A stretch of DNA of 64,000 nucleotides, taken from CAVDHB01 sp963608705. Its GTDB lineage: Bacteria; Bacteroidota; Bacteroidia; Bacteroidales; Bacteroidaceae. This document shows positions 26,563 through 34,512 of the stretch, in pieces (the stretch's first letter is position 1; each line of letters begins with the position of its first letter). The position numbers and the translations under genes were made by a program. The notes below the pieces were generated by a model, which was not told where the DNA came from, did not search any database, and saw only the letters and a list, made by a program, of their open reading frames with translations. The stretch is from assembly GCA_963608705.1 (NCBI GenBank), contig CAVDHB010000048.1, positions 7,519 through 71,518 on the forward strand, in the 5' to 3' direction.

Positions 26563-27739
26563 ACTTGCCTCGCATGAAACTTGTACAGGATGTACAGCCT
26601 GTATGAACAGTTGTAAGCATGGCGCAATAGAAATGAAGCCAGACAATGAAGGTTTCCTTTTTCCCAGTATAGATACAGCGAAATGTATCGAATGTGGGTT
26701 GTGCCAAAAGCGTTGTCCGGTTCTTCAGTCCTCAGAAAGTGGGAATTTTGACAAGCCTAAGGCTTTTGCTTTATACAGTGAGGAATACAGGAGAGTAAGT
26801 AGTTCTGGCGGAGCGTTCTCTGTATTTGCCAGATGGACTTTTGCCAAGAATGGTGTGGTATATGGAGCAGCTTTCGATGAGAATCTGTTTTGTCGACACA
26901 TAAAGGCGAATACGATGGATGAACTCTCCCCAATAAGAGGTAGTAAGTATGTGCAAAGTAATATTGGAAATGTATTTGGAGAAATAAGAGATGCACTTAG
27001 GCAAGGAACACAAGTCCTGTTTACAGGCACTCCCTGTCAAGTGGCAGGTTTAAAAGAGTTCCTGCATAAATCTTACGACAATCTCTTAACATTGGATCTT
27101 ACTTGTCATGGTGTTCCGTCTAACTCAGTCTTTCAGTCTTATATTGAAAGATTATCGACCCGATTCACTGGAAAAATATCATTTTTTGAATTTCGTCGGA
27201 GAGATGGATGGGGATTTGCCCCGTCTATATCTTTTGGGGGTAAATTGCAACCAATATATGATGTGGACAATCTGTATATGTGTGCTTTTGACCGTGCCGC
27301 TTTGTTTAGAAAATCATGTTATGCTTGTCCTTATGCAAAATTACCACGAGTTGGGGATTGCACTATTGCTGATTTTTGGGGTATCGGTCGGTATGGAAAA
27401 CCATTTAAGCATAATCTTCTCAAAGGCGTTTCGCTTGTTCTTGCTAATAACGAAAAAGGTTTAGCAGCGGTGAATGCTTTGCAAGACTCTTTTATTGAAG
27501 AAAGAGATTTGCATGAAGCTTTAATAGAAAATTATAATATAACCCATCCTTCTGCTATTTACAAGGATAGGGATGCCATTATATCTGCTTTTCTTGATAA
27601 GAGATTAAGTCTAAATGACATTGATGAGAAGTTTCATTTAGTAGATAAAAGTCTAAAAGGCAGAATTAAGAAATATGCGACAAAGTACCATGTGTTTGAT
27701 TTCGTAAAAGCCATATACAATAAATACAAAACATTATGA
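26555..27739 (+). CDS. FrhB-like Fe-S protein associated with pyruvyltransferase (second copy)
   Basis: A 394-aa protein with the same plan as the gene at 13615. Two ferredoxin motifs (CTGCTACMNSCK and CIECGLCQKRCP) precede the FrhB-like part with SSSGGAFSVFARW, FTGTPCQVAGLKEFL and LTCHGVPSNSVFQSYI. It lacks the palindrome-coded insert of the first copy. It overlaps the GH16 gene by 8 bases and the following pyruvyltransferase by 4, so the pair is intact here. The two copies are clearly diverged, not a recent duplication. Confidence 0.85.
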   Translation: MIELASHETCTGCTACMNSCKHGAIEMKPDNEGFLFPSIDTAKCIECGLCQKRCPVLQSSESGNFDKPKAFALYSEEYRRVSSSGGAFSVFARWTFAKNGVVYGAAFDENLFCRHIKANTMDELSPIRGSKYVQSNIGNVFGEIRDALRQGTQVLFTGTPCQVAGLKEFLHKSYDNLLTLDLTCHGVPSNSVFQSYIERLSTRFTGKISFFEFRRRDGWGFAPSISFGGKLQPIYDVDNLYMCAFDRAALFRKSCYACPYAKLPRVGDCTIADFWGIGRYGKPFKHNLLKGVSLVLANNEKGLAAVNALQDSFIEERDLHEALIENYNITHPSAIYKDRDAIISAFLDKRLSLNDIDEKFHLVDKSLKGRIKKYATKYHVFDFVKAIYNKYKTL

Positions 27740-28812
27740 GAATAGGAATACTATCCATGCAGGAAGTGAAGAATTATGGATCATTTCTTCAGGCATACTC
27801 ATTGAAAAGGAATATTGAAGCACTGGGACACAAATGCGAATTTATTAATATTATTCCTGGAGAACAGCTCGGAGATTACAAGATTAGCAAGTTCCATAAA
27901 CTGCGTTTGTTGATTGAAAGGTTGTGGGGATGGGATTTTGCGAAACGTTTCAAGTACATCTATCAGTTTCAAAGTAGGTTCTCGAAAGAGTTCTTGCCTG
28001 AATTGGGAGTAAGGCCTGGTGCTACTATTGGACATTTCGATACCGTTGTCATAGGCAGTGACGAGGTTTTCAATTGTGCCCAAAAGACATGGTTCGGATT
28101 CTCAAAACAATTGTTTGGTGAGGGGCTGGATGCCAATAAAGTAATTACTTACGCTGCATCCTTTGGGGCGACGACTGTTTCAAAGTTGGAAAAATTGGGC
28201 ATCAAGGACACGGTGGCTCAATTATTAAAGAAGCTGGATGTTATTTCCGTAAGAGATAAAAATAGTGCGGAAGTCGTTGAAATGTTGACAGGTGGCGTTC
28301 CAAGTAGAAACGTTGACCCTGTCTTTATTTATGACTATACCAAGCACATGCCGACTTCGGTAGACTTGAAAGACTATATGATAGTTTACACTTATCCTGG
28401 ACGTATTACAGACAAGAATGAAATTAAAGCCATTCGTGCATACGCTAAAAGCAAAGGTTTGCTATTGGTAAGTATTGGTCATTACTTTTCTTGGTGTGAC
28501 AAGACGATTGTCCCTCATCCGTTTGAAGTACTCGCTTATTTTAAAAATGCTGAATGTATCGTAACAGATACATTCCATGGTTCTGTATTCTCTATCAAGT
28601 TCAATAAGCAATTCTGCACGATTGTGCGTGGCATGAACAGTAATAAACTTACTTATCTGTTGGAGCAGTTCGGCTTGTCTGGACGCATAATTAATGATGT
28701 TAACGAATTGCCTTCAATTATGGAAAGAGATATAGACTATTCTCTCGTGAATACGAAAATAGCTCATGAGAAAGAGCGTTCCATCGCTTACCTGAAAGAA
28801 AACCTATCATAA
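27736..28812 (+). CDS. polysaccharide pyruvyltransferase family protein (second copy)
   Basis: A 358-aa protein: RIGILSMQEVKNYGSFLQAYSLK at the start, then TVVIGSDEVFNCAQ, YAASFGATTV, ISVRDKNSAEVV and VTDTFHGSVFSIKFNKQF, all family signatures. It should add a pyruvate ketal to a sugar of the capsule repeat. It is coupled to the Fe-S partner by an ATGA overlap and followed after 8 bases by the GT26 gene. Two pyruvyltransferases imply either two modified positions or one redundant copy. Confidence 0.88.
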   Translation: MRIGILSMQEVKNYGSFLQAYSLKRNIEALGHKCEFINIIPGEQLGDYKISKFHKLRLLIERLWGWDFAKRFKYIYQFQSRFSKEFLPELGVRPGATIGHFDTVVIGSDEVFNCAQKTWFGFSKQLFGEGLDANKVITYAASFGATTVSKLEKLGIKDTVAQLLKKLDVISVRDKNSAEVVEMLTGGVPSRNVDPVFIYDYTKHMPTSVDLKDYMIVYTYPGRITDKNEIKAIRAYAKSKGLLLVSIGHYFSWCDKTIVPHPFEVLAYFKNAECIVTDTFHGSVFSIKFNKQFCTIVRGMNSNKLTYLLEQFGLSGRIINDVNELPSIMERDIDYSLVNTKIAHEKERSIAYLKENLS

Positions 28813-28820
28813 AAGTTAAT

Positions 28821-29534
28821 ATGAAATCCGTTTTAATAGATAAAATAGTAATAACGGAAAAATTCTCCATAAATCAAATATTTAAATACCCGGAGAAAGT
28901 ATATACATTCCTAAACCCTGTCTCTTATCTTACAGCACTCGAACACAAAGATTTGTTTGGATTGTTTGACGGTATTTTCGCAGATGGTTCTATTCTTGTC
29001 AAAGCCATAAAGTTGCTTTATGGTGAGGACGTGACGAGACGGAGCTTTGACATGACTTCGCTTGCTCCTGAACTGCTGTCGTATGCAGAGAAGGGCGGAA
29101 AGACTATTTACATAGTGGCTTCCAAACAAGAGCAGGTGGAAAAAGCCGTGGAGATATTCAAGGAACGTTATCCCCACTTGAAGTTTGCTGGTTATAGAAA
29201 TGGCTATTTCTCTTCTGAAGCAGAAAAAGACGAGGAAACACGTCATATTGTCGCAGTTAATCCCGACTTTCTTATAGTAGGTATGGGTGCGTTGGTACAG
29301 GAGCAGTTTCTGCTGAAAGTGAAGGAAGCAGGCTACAAGGGCATAGGCTTCACATGTGGCGGATTCATCCATCAGACTGCCAAGAACGAGATAGACTATT
29401 ATCCGGTATGGGTGGATAAAACTAATCTTCGTTTTGCTTATCGTATATGGAAGGAACCACATACACGCAAGCGTTATATGCAAGCGGCTCTTCTCTTTCC
29501 AGCACGTTTTATTTGGGAAAGATTTTTCGGATAG
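28821..29534 (+). CDS. WecG/TagA/CpsF family glycosyltransferase (GT26)
   Basis: A 237-aa GT26 enzyme. Family features are VYTFLNPVSYLTALEH near the start, the central GIFADGSILVKAIKLL with the conserved Asp, IYIVASKQEQVEKAVEIF, FLIVGMGALVQEQFL and GFTCGGFIHQTA, and the C-terminal arginine-rich tail that tethers the family to membranes. GT26 enzymes usually add an early sugar (for example ManNAc or its uronate) onto lipid-linked GlcNAc. It is the last gene of the locus; decayed sequence follows. Confidence 0.87.
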   Translation: MKSVLIDKIVITEKFSINQIFKYPEKVYTFLNPVSYLTALEHKDLFGLFDGIFADGSILVKAIKLLYGEDVTRRSFDMTSLAPELLSYAEKGGKTIYIVASKQEQVEKAVEIFKERYPHLKFAGYRNGYFSSEAEKDEETRHIVAVNPDFLIVGMGALVQEQFLLKVKEAGYKGIGFTCGGFIHQTAKNEIDYYPVWVDKTNLRFAYRIWKEPHTRKRYMQAALLFPARFIWERFFG

Positions 29535-29547
29535 TCTTGTATAACCA

Positions 29548-29980
29548 ATGGATTGGCGCAAAGACTACCGATATGGGCGTGAGGATGATAAGCAGGAGCG
29601 TAGGGATTATATTGCCCAATGCTCGCAATATGCGTTCTTTCATGTGTGCAAAATTACTACAGCTATTTTACAATAACGAATCTTTTTGCAACTATTCGAA
29701 TTAGGGCTTAAAAATGTATACCTTCACGGCTGAATCTTATGTGCAGCAGCGAAGATTTGGAAAGAATCTATTATTCCTAATTGGGTTATCATGCCAGTGG
29801 TAAGAATAGCTATGCTGATGGAGTCGCCTATGGGTATCTGTCCTGCAAGGGTGAAGAAACTCCAGATTTCCACGAACATCTGTGGCGAGAAGCTGAAGAA
29901 CTGTGGCTATCAGTTTAAATGGAGTTTGAGGAGGCTTTGGAGGAATGGTTTGAGGATAATGACAGAAAGTGGTTGAAATG
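29548..29980 (+). pseudogene. degenerate hypothetical gene(s) after the polysaccharide locus
   Basis: From ATG 29548 a frame (MDWRKDYRYGREDDKQERRD onward) stops near 29673. Further pieces (DGVAYGYLSCKGEETPDFHE and MEFEEALEEWFEDNDRKWLK) follow in other frames up to about 29980. The acidic, charged runs look like former coding sequence interrupted by stops and shifts. The original family is not recognised. Confidence 0.5.
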
Positions 29981-30011
29981 AAGTCCTTTAGCGTTAAAAT
30001 AATCCAATAAG

Positions 30012-30043
30012 TTTGGTGGCGTAAGAGGAAAAATATATCTTCG
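30012..30043 (+). promoter_or_regulatory. promoter of the 50-aa ORF
   Basis: TTTG at 30012-30015, a 20-base spacer, then TATCTTCG at 30036-30043. The arrangement equals the promoter at 6557-6588. It gives a leader of about 20 bases before the ATG at 30070. Confidence 0.65.
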
Positions 30044-30069
30044 CAGTGCGAAATAGAAGAGAATTTGTT

Positions 30070-30222
30070 ATGTTAGGAATTAATGCACCCAAGGTTATAG
30101 CCAAAGGTGAATATGCGCAAGCTGTTCGCAAGGCTGCTCTTGCGTCTGTCGGTTTAAAAGTAAAGAAGACAGAAGTGAGAAAAACGTCAAAATATCCATA
30201 TAAGTTCGAATGGGTTTTATGA
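30070..30222 (+). CDS. small basic protein, unknown function
   Basis: A 50-aa protein, MLGINAPKVIAKGEYAQAVR at the start and lysine-rich toward the end, ending KFEWVL. A well-formed promoter lies just upstream, and the stop overlaps the ATG of a downstream acetyltransferase fragment (ATGA), which argues for real translation. It may be a regulator or toxin/antitoxin component of the lost downstream gene, but nothing in the sequence proves this. Confidence 0.5.
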   Translation: MLGINAPKVIAKGEYAQAVRKAALASVGLKVKKTEVRKTSKYPYKFEWVL

Positions 30223-30407
30223 TGGATCTGAAAGAATATAAGATAGAACATCTTATCAATTTTGAAGAGCTGTCAGAATTCTATACAGGAAAGGAGGAGA
30301 TGGATGTGTTTCTTCACAATCATTTTACTAGTTTAGTCGTTATATTGCAATGTGCAAGCCAGGAGAGTGGTATGTTTGCGGATAATCATAATAGCATCTT
30401 TACCTAA
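30219..30407 (+). pseudogene. truncated GNAT acetyltransferase
   Basis: The first 35 residues (MMDLKEYKIEHLINFEELSE, then FYTGKEEMDVFLHN) match the typical N-terminus of small GNAT acetyltransferases in Bacteroidales. From 30327 the sequence switches to the right end of a repeat element, and the frame stops at 30407, so the acetyl-CoA-binding part is gone. It is coupled to the 50-aa ORF upstream. The 180 bases after it hold only short relic frames. Confidence 0.65.
30327..30387 (+). repeat. fragment of the MITE-like element found at 51389-51601
   Basis: About 61 bases from ACTAGTTTAGTCGTTATAT to GCGGATAATC align without large gaps to 51541-51601, with roughly ten mismatches. Only the right end is present. 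It lies exactly where the GNAT gene loses its reading. Confidence 0.75.
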
Positions 30408-30590
30408 TAATGTGGATTAGAAGTTGAATTGAAAGCAACAGAGTGTCTTGTCGTACGGGAGTGCAAACTTGTATTTATTGCAGATACATGAACTCGAAAA
30501 ATTTGCAGTAAAGAATGGGTATCTCATTAAGAAAATGGAGGTAATCTGATTACTAGAGAAAATGAAATAACATAATGAAGTGATTTGAAC

Positions 30591-30995
30591 CTAAACCTTT
30601 TCTATGATTTCTATCATCTGGGCAGCAGTGACAACCTTTGGGGTATGTGGAAAATGCTTTAGATTCCCTGTTACCAAGAAACTGTCTTCTTTGCTTAAGG
30701 TCACTTCATAGAACACTCGGTCATCCTCATCTGGCATATCACCATTGTAAGGATAACGAGAAGAGTCTATGCCATTTTGTCTGATGAAATCTATCAACTC
30801 ACTAATTTGCTCCTCTGAAAGTTTGAATTTCTTCCTATGCAAAACATTTTTGTATTCTGCAACGATTTCATCACTATATAGAGGTGTGATTCTATGCATG
30901 AAAAGACATTCCAAGACTTTTACTGTGGATGCATCAGAATTGTGAGTGATGAGAGCTGAGACGAGTACGTTTGTGTCAATAACAGCGTATACCAT
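30591..30995 (-). CDS. PIN-domain toxin of a DinJ/PIN toxin-antitoxin pair
   Basis: A 134-aa PIN_3-type protein. Asp residues for metal binding lie in YAVIDTNVLVSALI (Asp7), a conserved acidic helix in SDEIVAEYKNVL (Glu42/Glu45 area), and DMPDEDDRVFYEV. It ends with SFLVTGNLKHFP. All expected carboxylates are present, unlike the PIN protein at 9036. It is probably a Mg-dependent RNase toxin, encoded 6 bases after its antitoxin on the minus strand. Confidence 0.85.
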   Translation of the reverse strand: MVYAVIDTNVLVSALITHNSDASTVKVLECLFMHRITPLYSDEIVAEYKNVLHRKKFKLSEEQISELIDFIRQNGIDSSRYPYNGDMPDEDDRVFYEVTLSKEDSFLVTGNLKHFPHTPKVVTAAQMIEIIEKV

Positions 30996-31001
30996 TATAT
31001 A

Positions 31002-31295
31002 CTATTTCTTTAATTGTCTAACTTCTCTTATCTCTCTATTTATTTCGTCTAAAGACAACTCTGGGGTAATTCCACTTTCTGCGGCAGCCCGAATACGATT
31101 GAACGCTGCCCGTGCTTTCGCTGTCACGCCGTCTTCACTTGCCTTGATGGAAAATGGAATGCTCTTGCTGCGGATGACAGCCTTCACAAAGATATTGATG
31201 GCTGTATTCGCACTCATGCCAAACTGTTCGCAAAGTTTGTCGAACTGGGCTTTCTGTTGGTTGTCCATACGGACGGTCATCGCTGTTGTTGCCAT
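31002..31295 (-). CDS. RelB/DinJ family antitoxin
   Basis: A 97-aa antitoxin with a ribbon-helix-helix N-terminus: MTVRMDNQQKAQFDKLCEQF and GMSANTAINIFVKAVIRS. This is the DinJ pattern, which mostly pairs with YafQ-type toxins but here precedes a PIN toxin. The C-terminal charged tail (SLDEINREIREVRQLKK) would wrap the toxin. A palindrome over the promoter at 31329-31347 is the likely site of autorepression. Confidence 0.87.
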   Translation of the reverse strand: MATTAMTVRMDNQQKAQFDKLCEQFGMSANTAINIFVKAVIRSKSIPFSIKASEDGVTAKARAAFNRIRAAAESGITPELSLDEINREIREVRQLKK

Positions 31296-31328
31296 AATTG
31301 TTCTATTAAAAACTCAATGATAGCAATA

Positions 31329-31353
31329 TGCCATCTATTTGATGGCAAATATA
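31329..31353 (-). promoter_or_regulatory. promoter and operator of the DinJ/PIN operon
   Basis: The minus-strand -7 box TATATTTG (31353-31346) overlaps by two bases a perfect 7-bp inverted repeat, TGCCATC (31329-31335) and GATGGCA (31341-31347). Such overlap is what autorepression by a ribbon-helix-helix antitoxin needs. Confidence 0.6.
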
Positions 31354-31590
31354 CTAATTCCAGTGTGAATTCATTCGGTGTTCTCTTAATGTTTTATGTA
31401 ATTTAACTAATATGAGGATAAGAAGTATGGTTTATCTACTTATGGAACGATTGTTGGCTCCATATACGGATAAAGCATATTTCTTTTCATAATCCATCAG
31501 TGTTGAACTGGGAATACATTTATTTGCACGAATATATGAGCATTATCCGCATTTATTCGCGCATATATCATACTGACACATTTTGTTTTG

Positions 31591-33798
31591 ATGAAAAATA
31601 TCCAGCTCTTTGATTACCAGCTGGACATGAAATCACGAATTGAGAAGGAGTTCATGTCTCATCAGTCCGTGATGGCGCAGATGCCTACAGGTACGGGTAA
31701 GACACACCTGCTGGCCGCTGTGGTGAAGAGTGGGGGACAGAGAGTCTGGATTGTCGCCCACCGAAGGGAGCTTGTTGGGCAGATTGAGGAAACGTTGTCT
31801 CGTTATGGCATTTCTTCTTCGGATAAGCGTGTCAAGGCTCTGTCCGTGCAATGGCTGTCGAGACATTATGATGAGATTGAGGATGAGCCGGGACTGATAG
31901 TGATTGACGAGGCACATCATGCATTGGCTAAGACCTATAAGGAGATGTGGGAGCGATTTCCGAAAGCGAAGTTCTTAGGATTGACAGCCACGCCTTGTCG
32001 ACTGAGCGGGAAAGGGTTTACGGACTTGTTTGACGTGTTGGTGCAATCATGGGATATTCCTGAGTTTATCCGCAAGGGGCGATTGTCGGCCTACGACTTC
32101 GTTAGTATCAAAACAGATTCTGTGACACAACAACTGATTGACTCGTTGGAGAAACGTGGAGCTGACGGTGATTATCAAGCCAAGGAAATGGATGCGGTGC
32201 TGAACAAGCGGCCTTCTATCGAGAGGCTTTACAGGAGTTTCCGTGAGTTTGCTAAGGACAAGAAGGGCATCGTGTACGCTATTAATATTAGCCATGCACG
32301 GAGTATCGCCCAATATTATCAAGCGCAAGGTGTTAATGCCGTAGCTATTGACTCGAAGACTCCCGCCGAGGAGCGTAGACGGTTGATAGAGAGATTCAAG
32401 AAGACTTCCGCAAATGATATTCAGGTGTTGGTGAACGTGGACATTTTCTCGGAAGGGTTTGACTGCCCGGACGTGGAGTTCGTGCAGTTGGCAAGACCGA
32501 CACTGTCGCTTGCCAAGTATTTGCAGATGGTGGGAAGAGGATTGCGTGTCGCCAAAGGGAAGAAGAGTTGCGTGATGATTGACAATGTGGGGTTGTACCG
32601 TGTGTTTGGACTGCCCTCACAAGTCTGGGACTGGAAGGCGATGTTTGAGGGTCGTTGGAAGAAGGGAAGGAATAAGGATATCAAGAGAGAGAACGAGTTC
32701 TTCCTGATGAATGTGAAAGAGGATATACAGCCAGTCGAGCTGGACACGGAGATGAGGCTGGTGGTGAGTCATGAGGAATTGCTGCAATCATTGAACTACA
32801 GCAAGTTCGTGGACAGTAAAGGCGATTTCGCCATTGTCAAGCTGACGGACGGGAAAATGACCGTGGTGGACAGAACGGGGGCGCAAATCATCAAGCCGTG
32901 TCACTATAACGACATGAGACTGCTGGAGGGCGGTATCCTGTTCCACAGGCCGAAGAGAAAGGCCGTGTGCTACGTTGACCTGTTGTCAAAAACGAAAATA
33001 TATGAAGGTGGGAACACTGCGGACGTTCCCATGGTCGTGACGTTGAGAGGCTGGGAATTCATTAAATGCGGTGGCGTTTATATGTCCCGCACGAAAGAGG
33101 AGTTCTCCCTTTCATATCGTCCGTCCGAATACGATTTATTCAATTACGGTTATTGCCTCGTTTATAATATGCACCGTACAACGCACAGCCATTGCCAGGT
33201 TTGGATTTATAAAGAAGGGGATGCGGGTATGTCTTTCGGAAATTATAACAGTGAGGAGGTCTGCTTTCTGCGGAATGACCATGAGCATGTGTATTGGGTG
33301 TGCGCCACCCTGAATAGTGATAACATTGTGGTCATGGACAGCAAGGAGGACTATTATCTGGTGGACTCAAGTTTGAGGAAGACCTATATCGGCTGCAATT
33401 CTCCCAAAGACGAAAAGGAGGACATGGCTTTCGTGATGCCCAGGCTCGGCAGGAAATACCACAAGGTGTCTGTGTCGCAGAAAAAGGCTGCTGGAAAGAA
33501 GGACTTGATGATGTCGAGGGGGAAGTCAGAGCCTTGCCATGTGGAACTGTATCAGGTCGGAAGGAAATGGGGGGTGAAGGTGAATGGCCGGGTGGTCGTG
33601 CCGCCCATCTATCGGAAGATAGACAAGCCGGTGGGTGCCTATTGTACCTTTGAGAAAATTCCGAAGCATTGGGGCGTGATGACCTTGAAAGGCAAGGTAC
33701 TTGTGGACCCTAAATATGAAAAGGTGGAAATTAAGGCGAATCATACGGCCTTGGTTACCACGGTTACAGGAAAGACACAAGAGATACGGTTGAGGTGA
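31591..33798 (+). CDS. SF2 DEAD/DEAH-box helicase with WG-repeat-like C-terminus
   Basis: A 735-aa protein. Residues 1-360 form an SF2 helicase: Q-like motif FDYQLDMKSRIE, Walker A MPTGTGKTHLL, motif II VIDEAHHAL, motif III LTATPCRLSG, and motifs V-VI (VDIFSEGFDCP and YLQMVGRGLRVA). The C-terminal half carries WG/KWG-like beta repeats (GRKWGVKVNGRVVVPPIY and KHWGVMTLKGKVLVDPKY). This pairing of a UvrB/Res-like helicase with WG-type repeats is seen in Bacteroidales accessory regions; its role is unknown. The ATG at 31591 is preferred over the TTG at 31588. It is a single gene closed by a terminator at 33841. Confidence 0.82.
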   Translation: MKNIQLFDYQLDMKSRIEKEFMSHQSVMAQMPTGTGKTHLLAAVVKSGGQRVWIVAHRRELVGQIEETLSRYGISSSDKRVKALSVQWLSRHYDEIEDEPGLIVIDEAHHALAKTYKEMWERFPKAKFLGLTATPCRLSGKGFTDLFDVLVQSWDIPEFIRKGRLSAYDFVSIKTDSVTQQLIDSLEKRGADGDYQAKEMDAVLNKRPSIERLYRSFREFAKDKKGIVYAINISHARSIAQYYQAQGVNAVAIDSKTPAEERRRLIERFKKTSANDIQVLVNVDIFSEGFDCPDVEFVQLARPTLSLAKYLQMVGRGLRVAKGKKSCVMIDNVGLYRVFGLPSQVWDWKAMFEGRWKKGRNKDIKRENEFFLMNVKEDIQPVELDTEMRLVVSHEELLQSLNYSKFVDSKGDFAIVKLTDGKMTVVDRTGAQIIKPCHYNDMRLLEGGILFHRPKRKAVCYVDLLSKTKIYEGGNTADVPMVVTLRGWEFIKCGGVYMSRTKEEFSLSYRPSEYDLFNYGYCLVYNMHRTTHSHCQVWIYKEGDAGMSFGNYNSEEVCFLRNDHEHVYWVCATLNSDNIVVMDSKEDYYLVDSSLRKTYIGCNSPKDEKEDMAFVMPRLGRKYHKVSVSQKKAAGKKDLMMSRGKSEPCHVELYQVGRKWGVKVNGRVVVPPIYRKIDKPVGAYCTFEKIPKHWGVMTLKGKVLVDPKYEKVEIKANHTALVTTVTGKTQEIRLR

Positions 33799-33840
33799 TT
33801 TTTACTCCTCCCGAAACAAGGAGTTTTATGACATTAATTA

Positions 33841-33889
33841 TTTTAGGCAGTAACGGAATCTTCGGAGAACGTTACTGCCTAAAATTGTT
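33841..33889 (+). terminator. intrinsic terminator after the helicase gene
   Basis: A 15-bp perfect stem, TTTTAGGCAGTAACG (33841-33855) and CGTTACTGCCTAAAA (33870-33884), followed by TTGTTTTG. The A/T-flanked stem could work in both directions, but the minus-strand gene ending at 33984 is about 100 bases away. Confidence 0.8.
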
Positions 33890-33983
33890 TTGCGGACTTT
33901 GTTTGATGCAAGCACTCGGTGTCGCAATTCAAATTCCTCTAACTATCAGACTGATGTCTCAAATCCAGCACGTAAATATATAT

Positions 33984-34499
33984 TTAGAAATGAGTGCCTT
34001 CACTTAGTACAAGGCGGTAAACCAGCCACACGAGCCAGCTCATGATGGTCAGTATTCCTCCGATAAGTCCGATGCTGATGCTCCATACCACCCACTTGCG
34101 GGCTAAGACGGCCTTTTGTACAGCCTTTTCCCACTGGTTCTCTCGTATGGACTTTTCCGCATGTACTGCCTTGATGAGTCCTGTGATGGCAAGGGGAGTG
34201 GCTATCAGGCAGAAGGGGAATATGAAAGGAAGCGTGGAGGCCAAGGCTCCGTTAATAATCGTGGAGAATACAGCCTCTTTCTGCCAGGAACGCAGGGATG
34301 AGGCTGACTTGAATCTGTGAATGTTCGGCGGTAGCGCATTGACCACACTTTCTAATTCGGGTACTTCCTCTGCTCGTTTCCAGTCGTTGTATTCTTTTGT
34401 CCAGACTAACTCTGTCCTGGAGGATAGTTCCGTCTTTAGTTCTTCCAAAGAGAAAGGACCTTTTCGTTCCTCTTTTGCGTTCAATAAGAAGTATTCCAT
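33984..34499 (-). CDS. GYF_2 and CD225/dispanin-like membrane protein
   Basis: A 171-aa protein. Residues 1-50 are a GYF_2 (DUF4339) domain (MEYFLLNAKEERKGPFSLEE, then TELVWTKEYNDWKRAEEV). Two membrane helices follow in the pattern of bacterial CD225/dispanin domains: FIFPFCLIATPLAITGLIKAV, a charged helix with ENQWEKAVQKA, then VVWSISIGLIGGILTIMSWLV. Such proteins are common in Bacteroidetes and of unknown function. It starts 13 bases after the serine dehydratase stop and is probably co-transcribed. Confidence 0.78.
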   Translation of the reverse strand: MEYFLLNAKEERKGPFSLEELKTELSSRTELVWTKEYNDWKRAEEVPELESVVNALPPNIHRFKSASSLRSWQKEAVFSTIINGALASTLPFIFPFCLIATPLAITGLIKAVHAEKSIRENQWEKAVQKAVLARKWVVWSISIGLIGGILTIMSWLVWLVYRLVLSEGTHF

Positions 34500-34512
34500 C
34501 TTTCGTAAAAGT

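Larger units (their letters stand above)
3946..29534 (+). other. capsular/extracellular polysaccharide biosynthesis locus with embedded accessory genes
   Basis: All genes from 4402 to 29534 are on the plus strand. The polysaccharide set contains a flippase, a polymerase, five glycosyltransferases, a hexapeptide acetyltransferase, two pyruvyltransferases with Fe-S partners and a GH16. The first gene is a NusG/UpxY-like antiterminator behind a candidate phase-variable promoter. The interior (about 18.2-28.8 kb) looks AT-richer than the flanking core genes, typical of horizontally exchanged glycan loci. No UpxZ-like gene, no initiating polyprenyl-phosphate sugar transferase and no Wzc/Wza export genes are present, so those must be supplied from elsewhere. 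Confidence 0.85.

Noticed and set aside
29535..30590. tRNA or structured RNA at the end of the capsule locus
   Set aside because: No cloverleaf or anticodon-arm pattern was found; the region shows broken reading frames and a repeat fragment instead.
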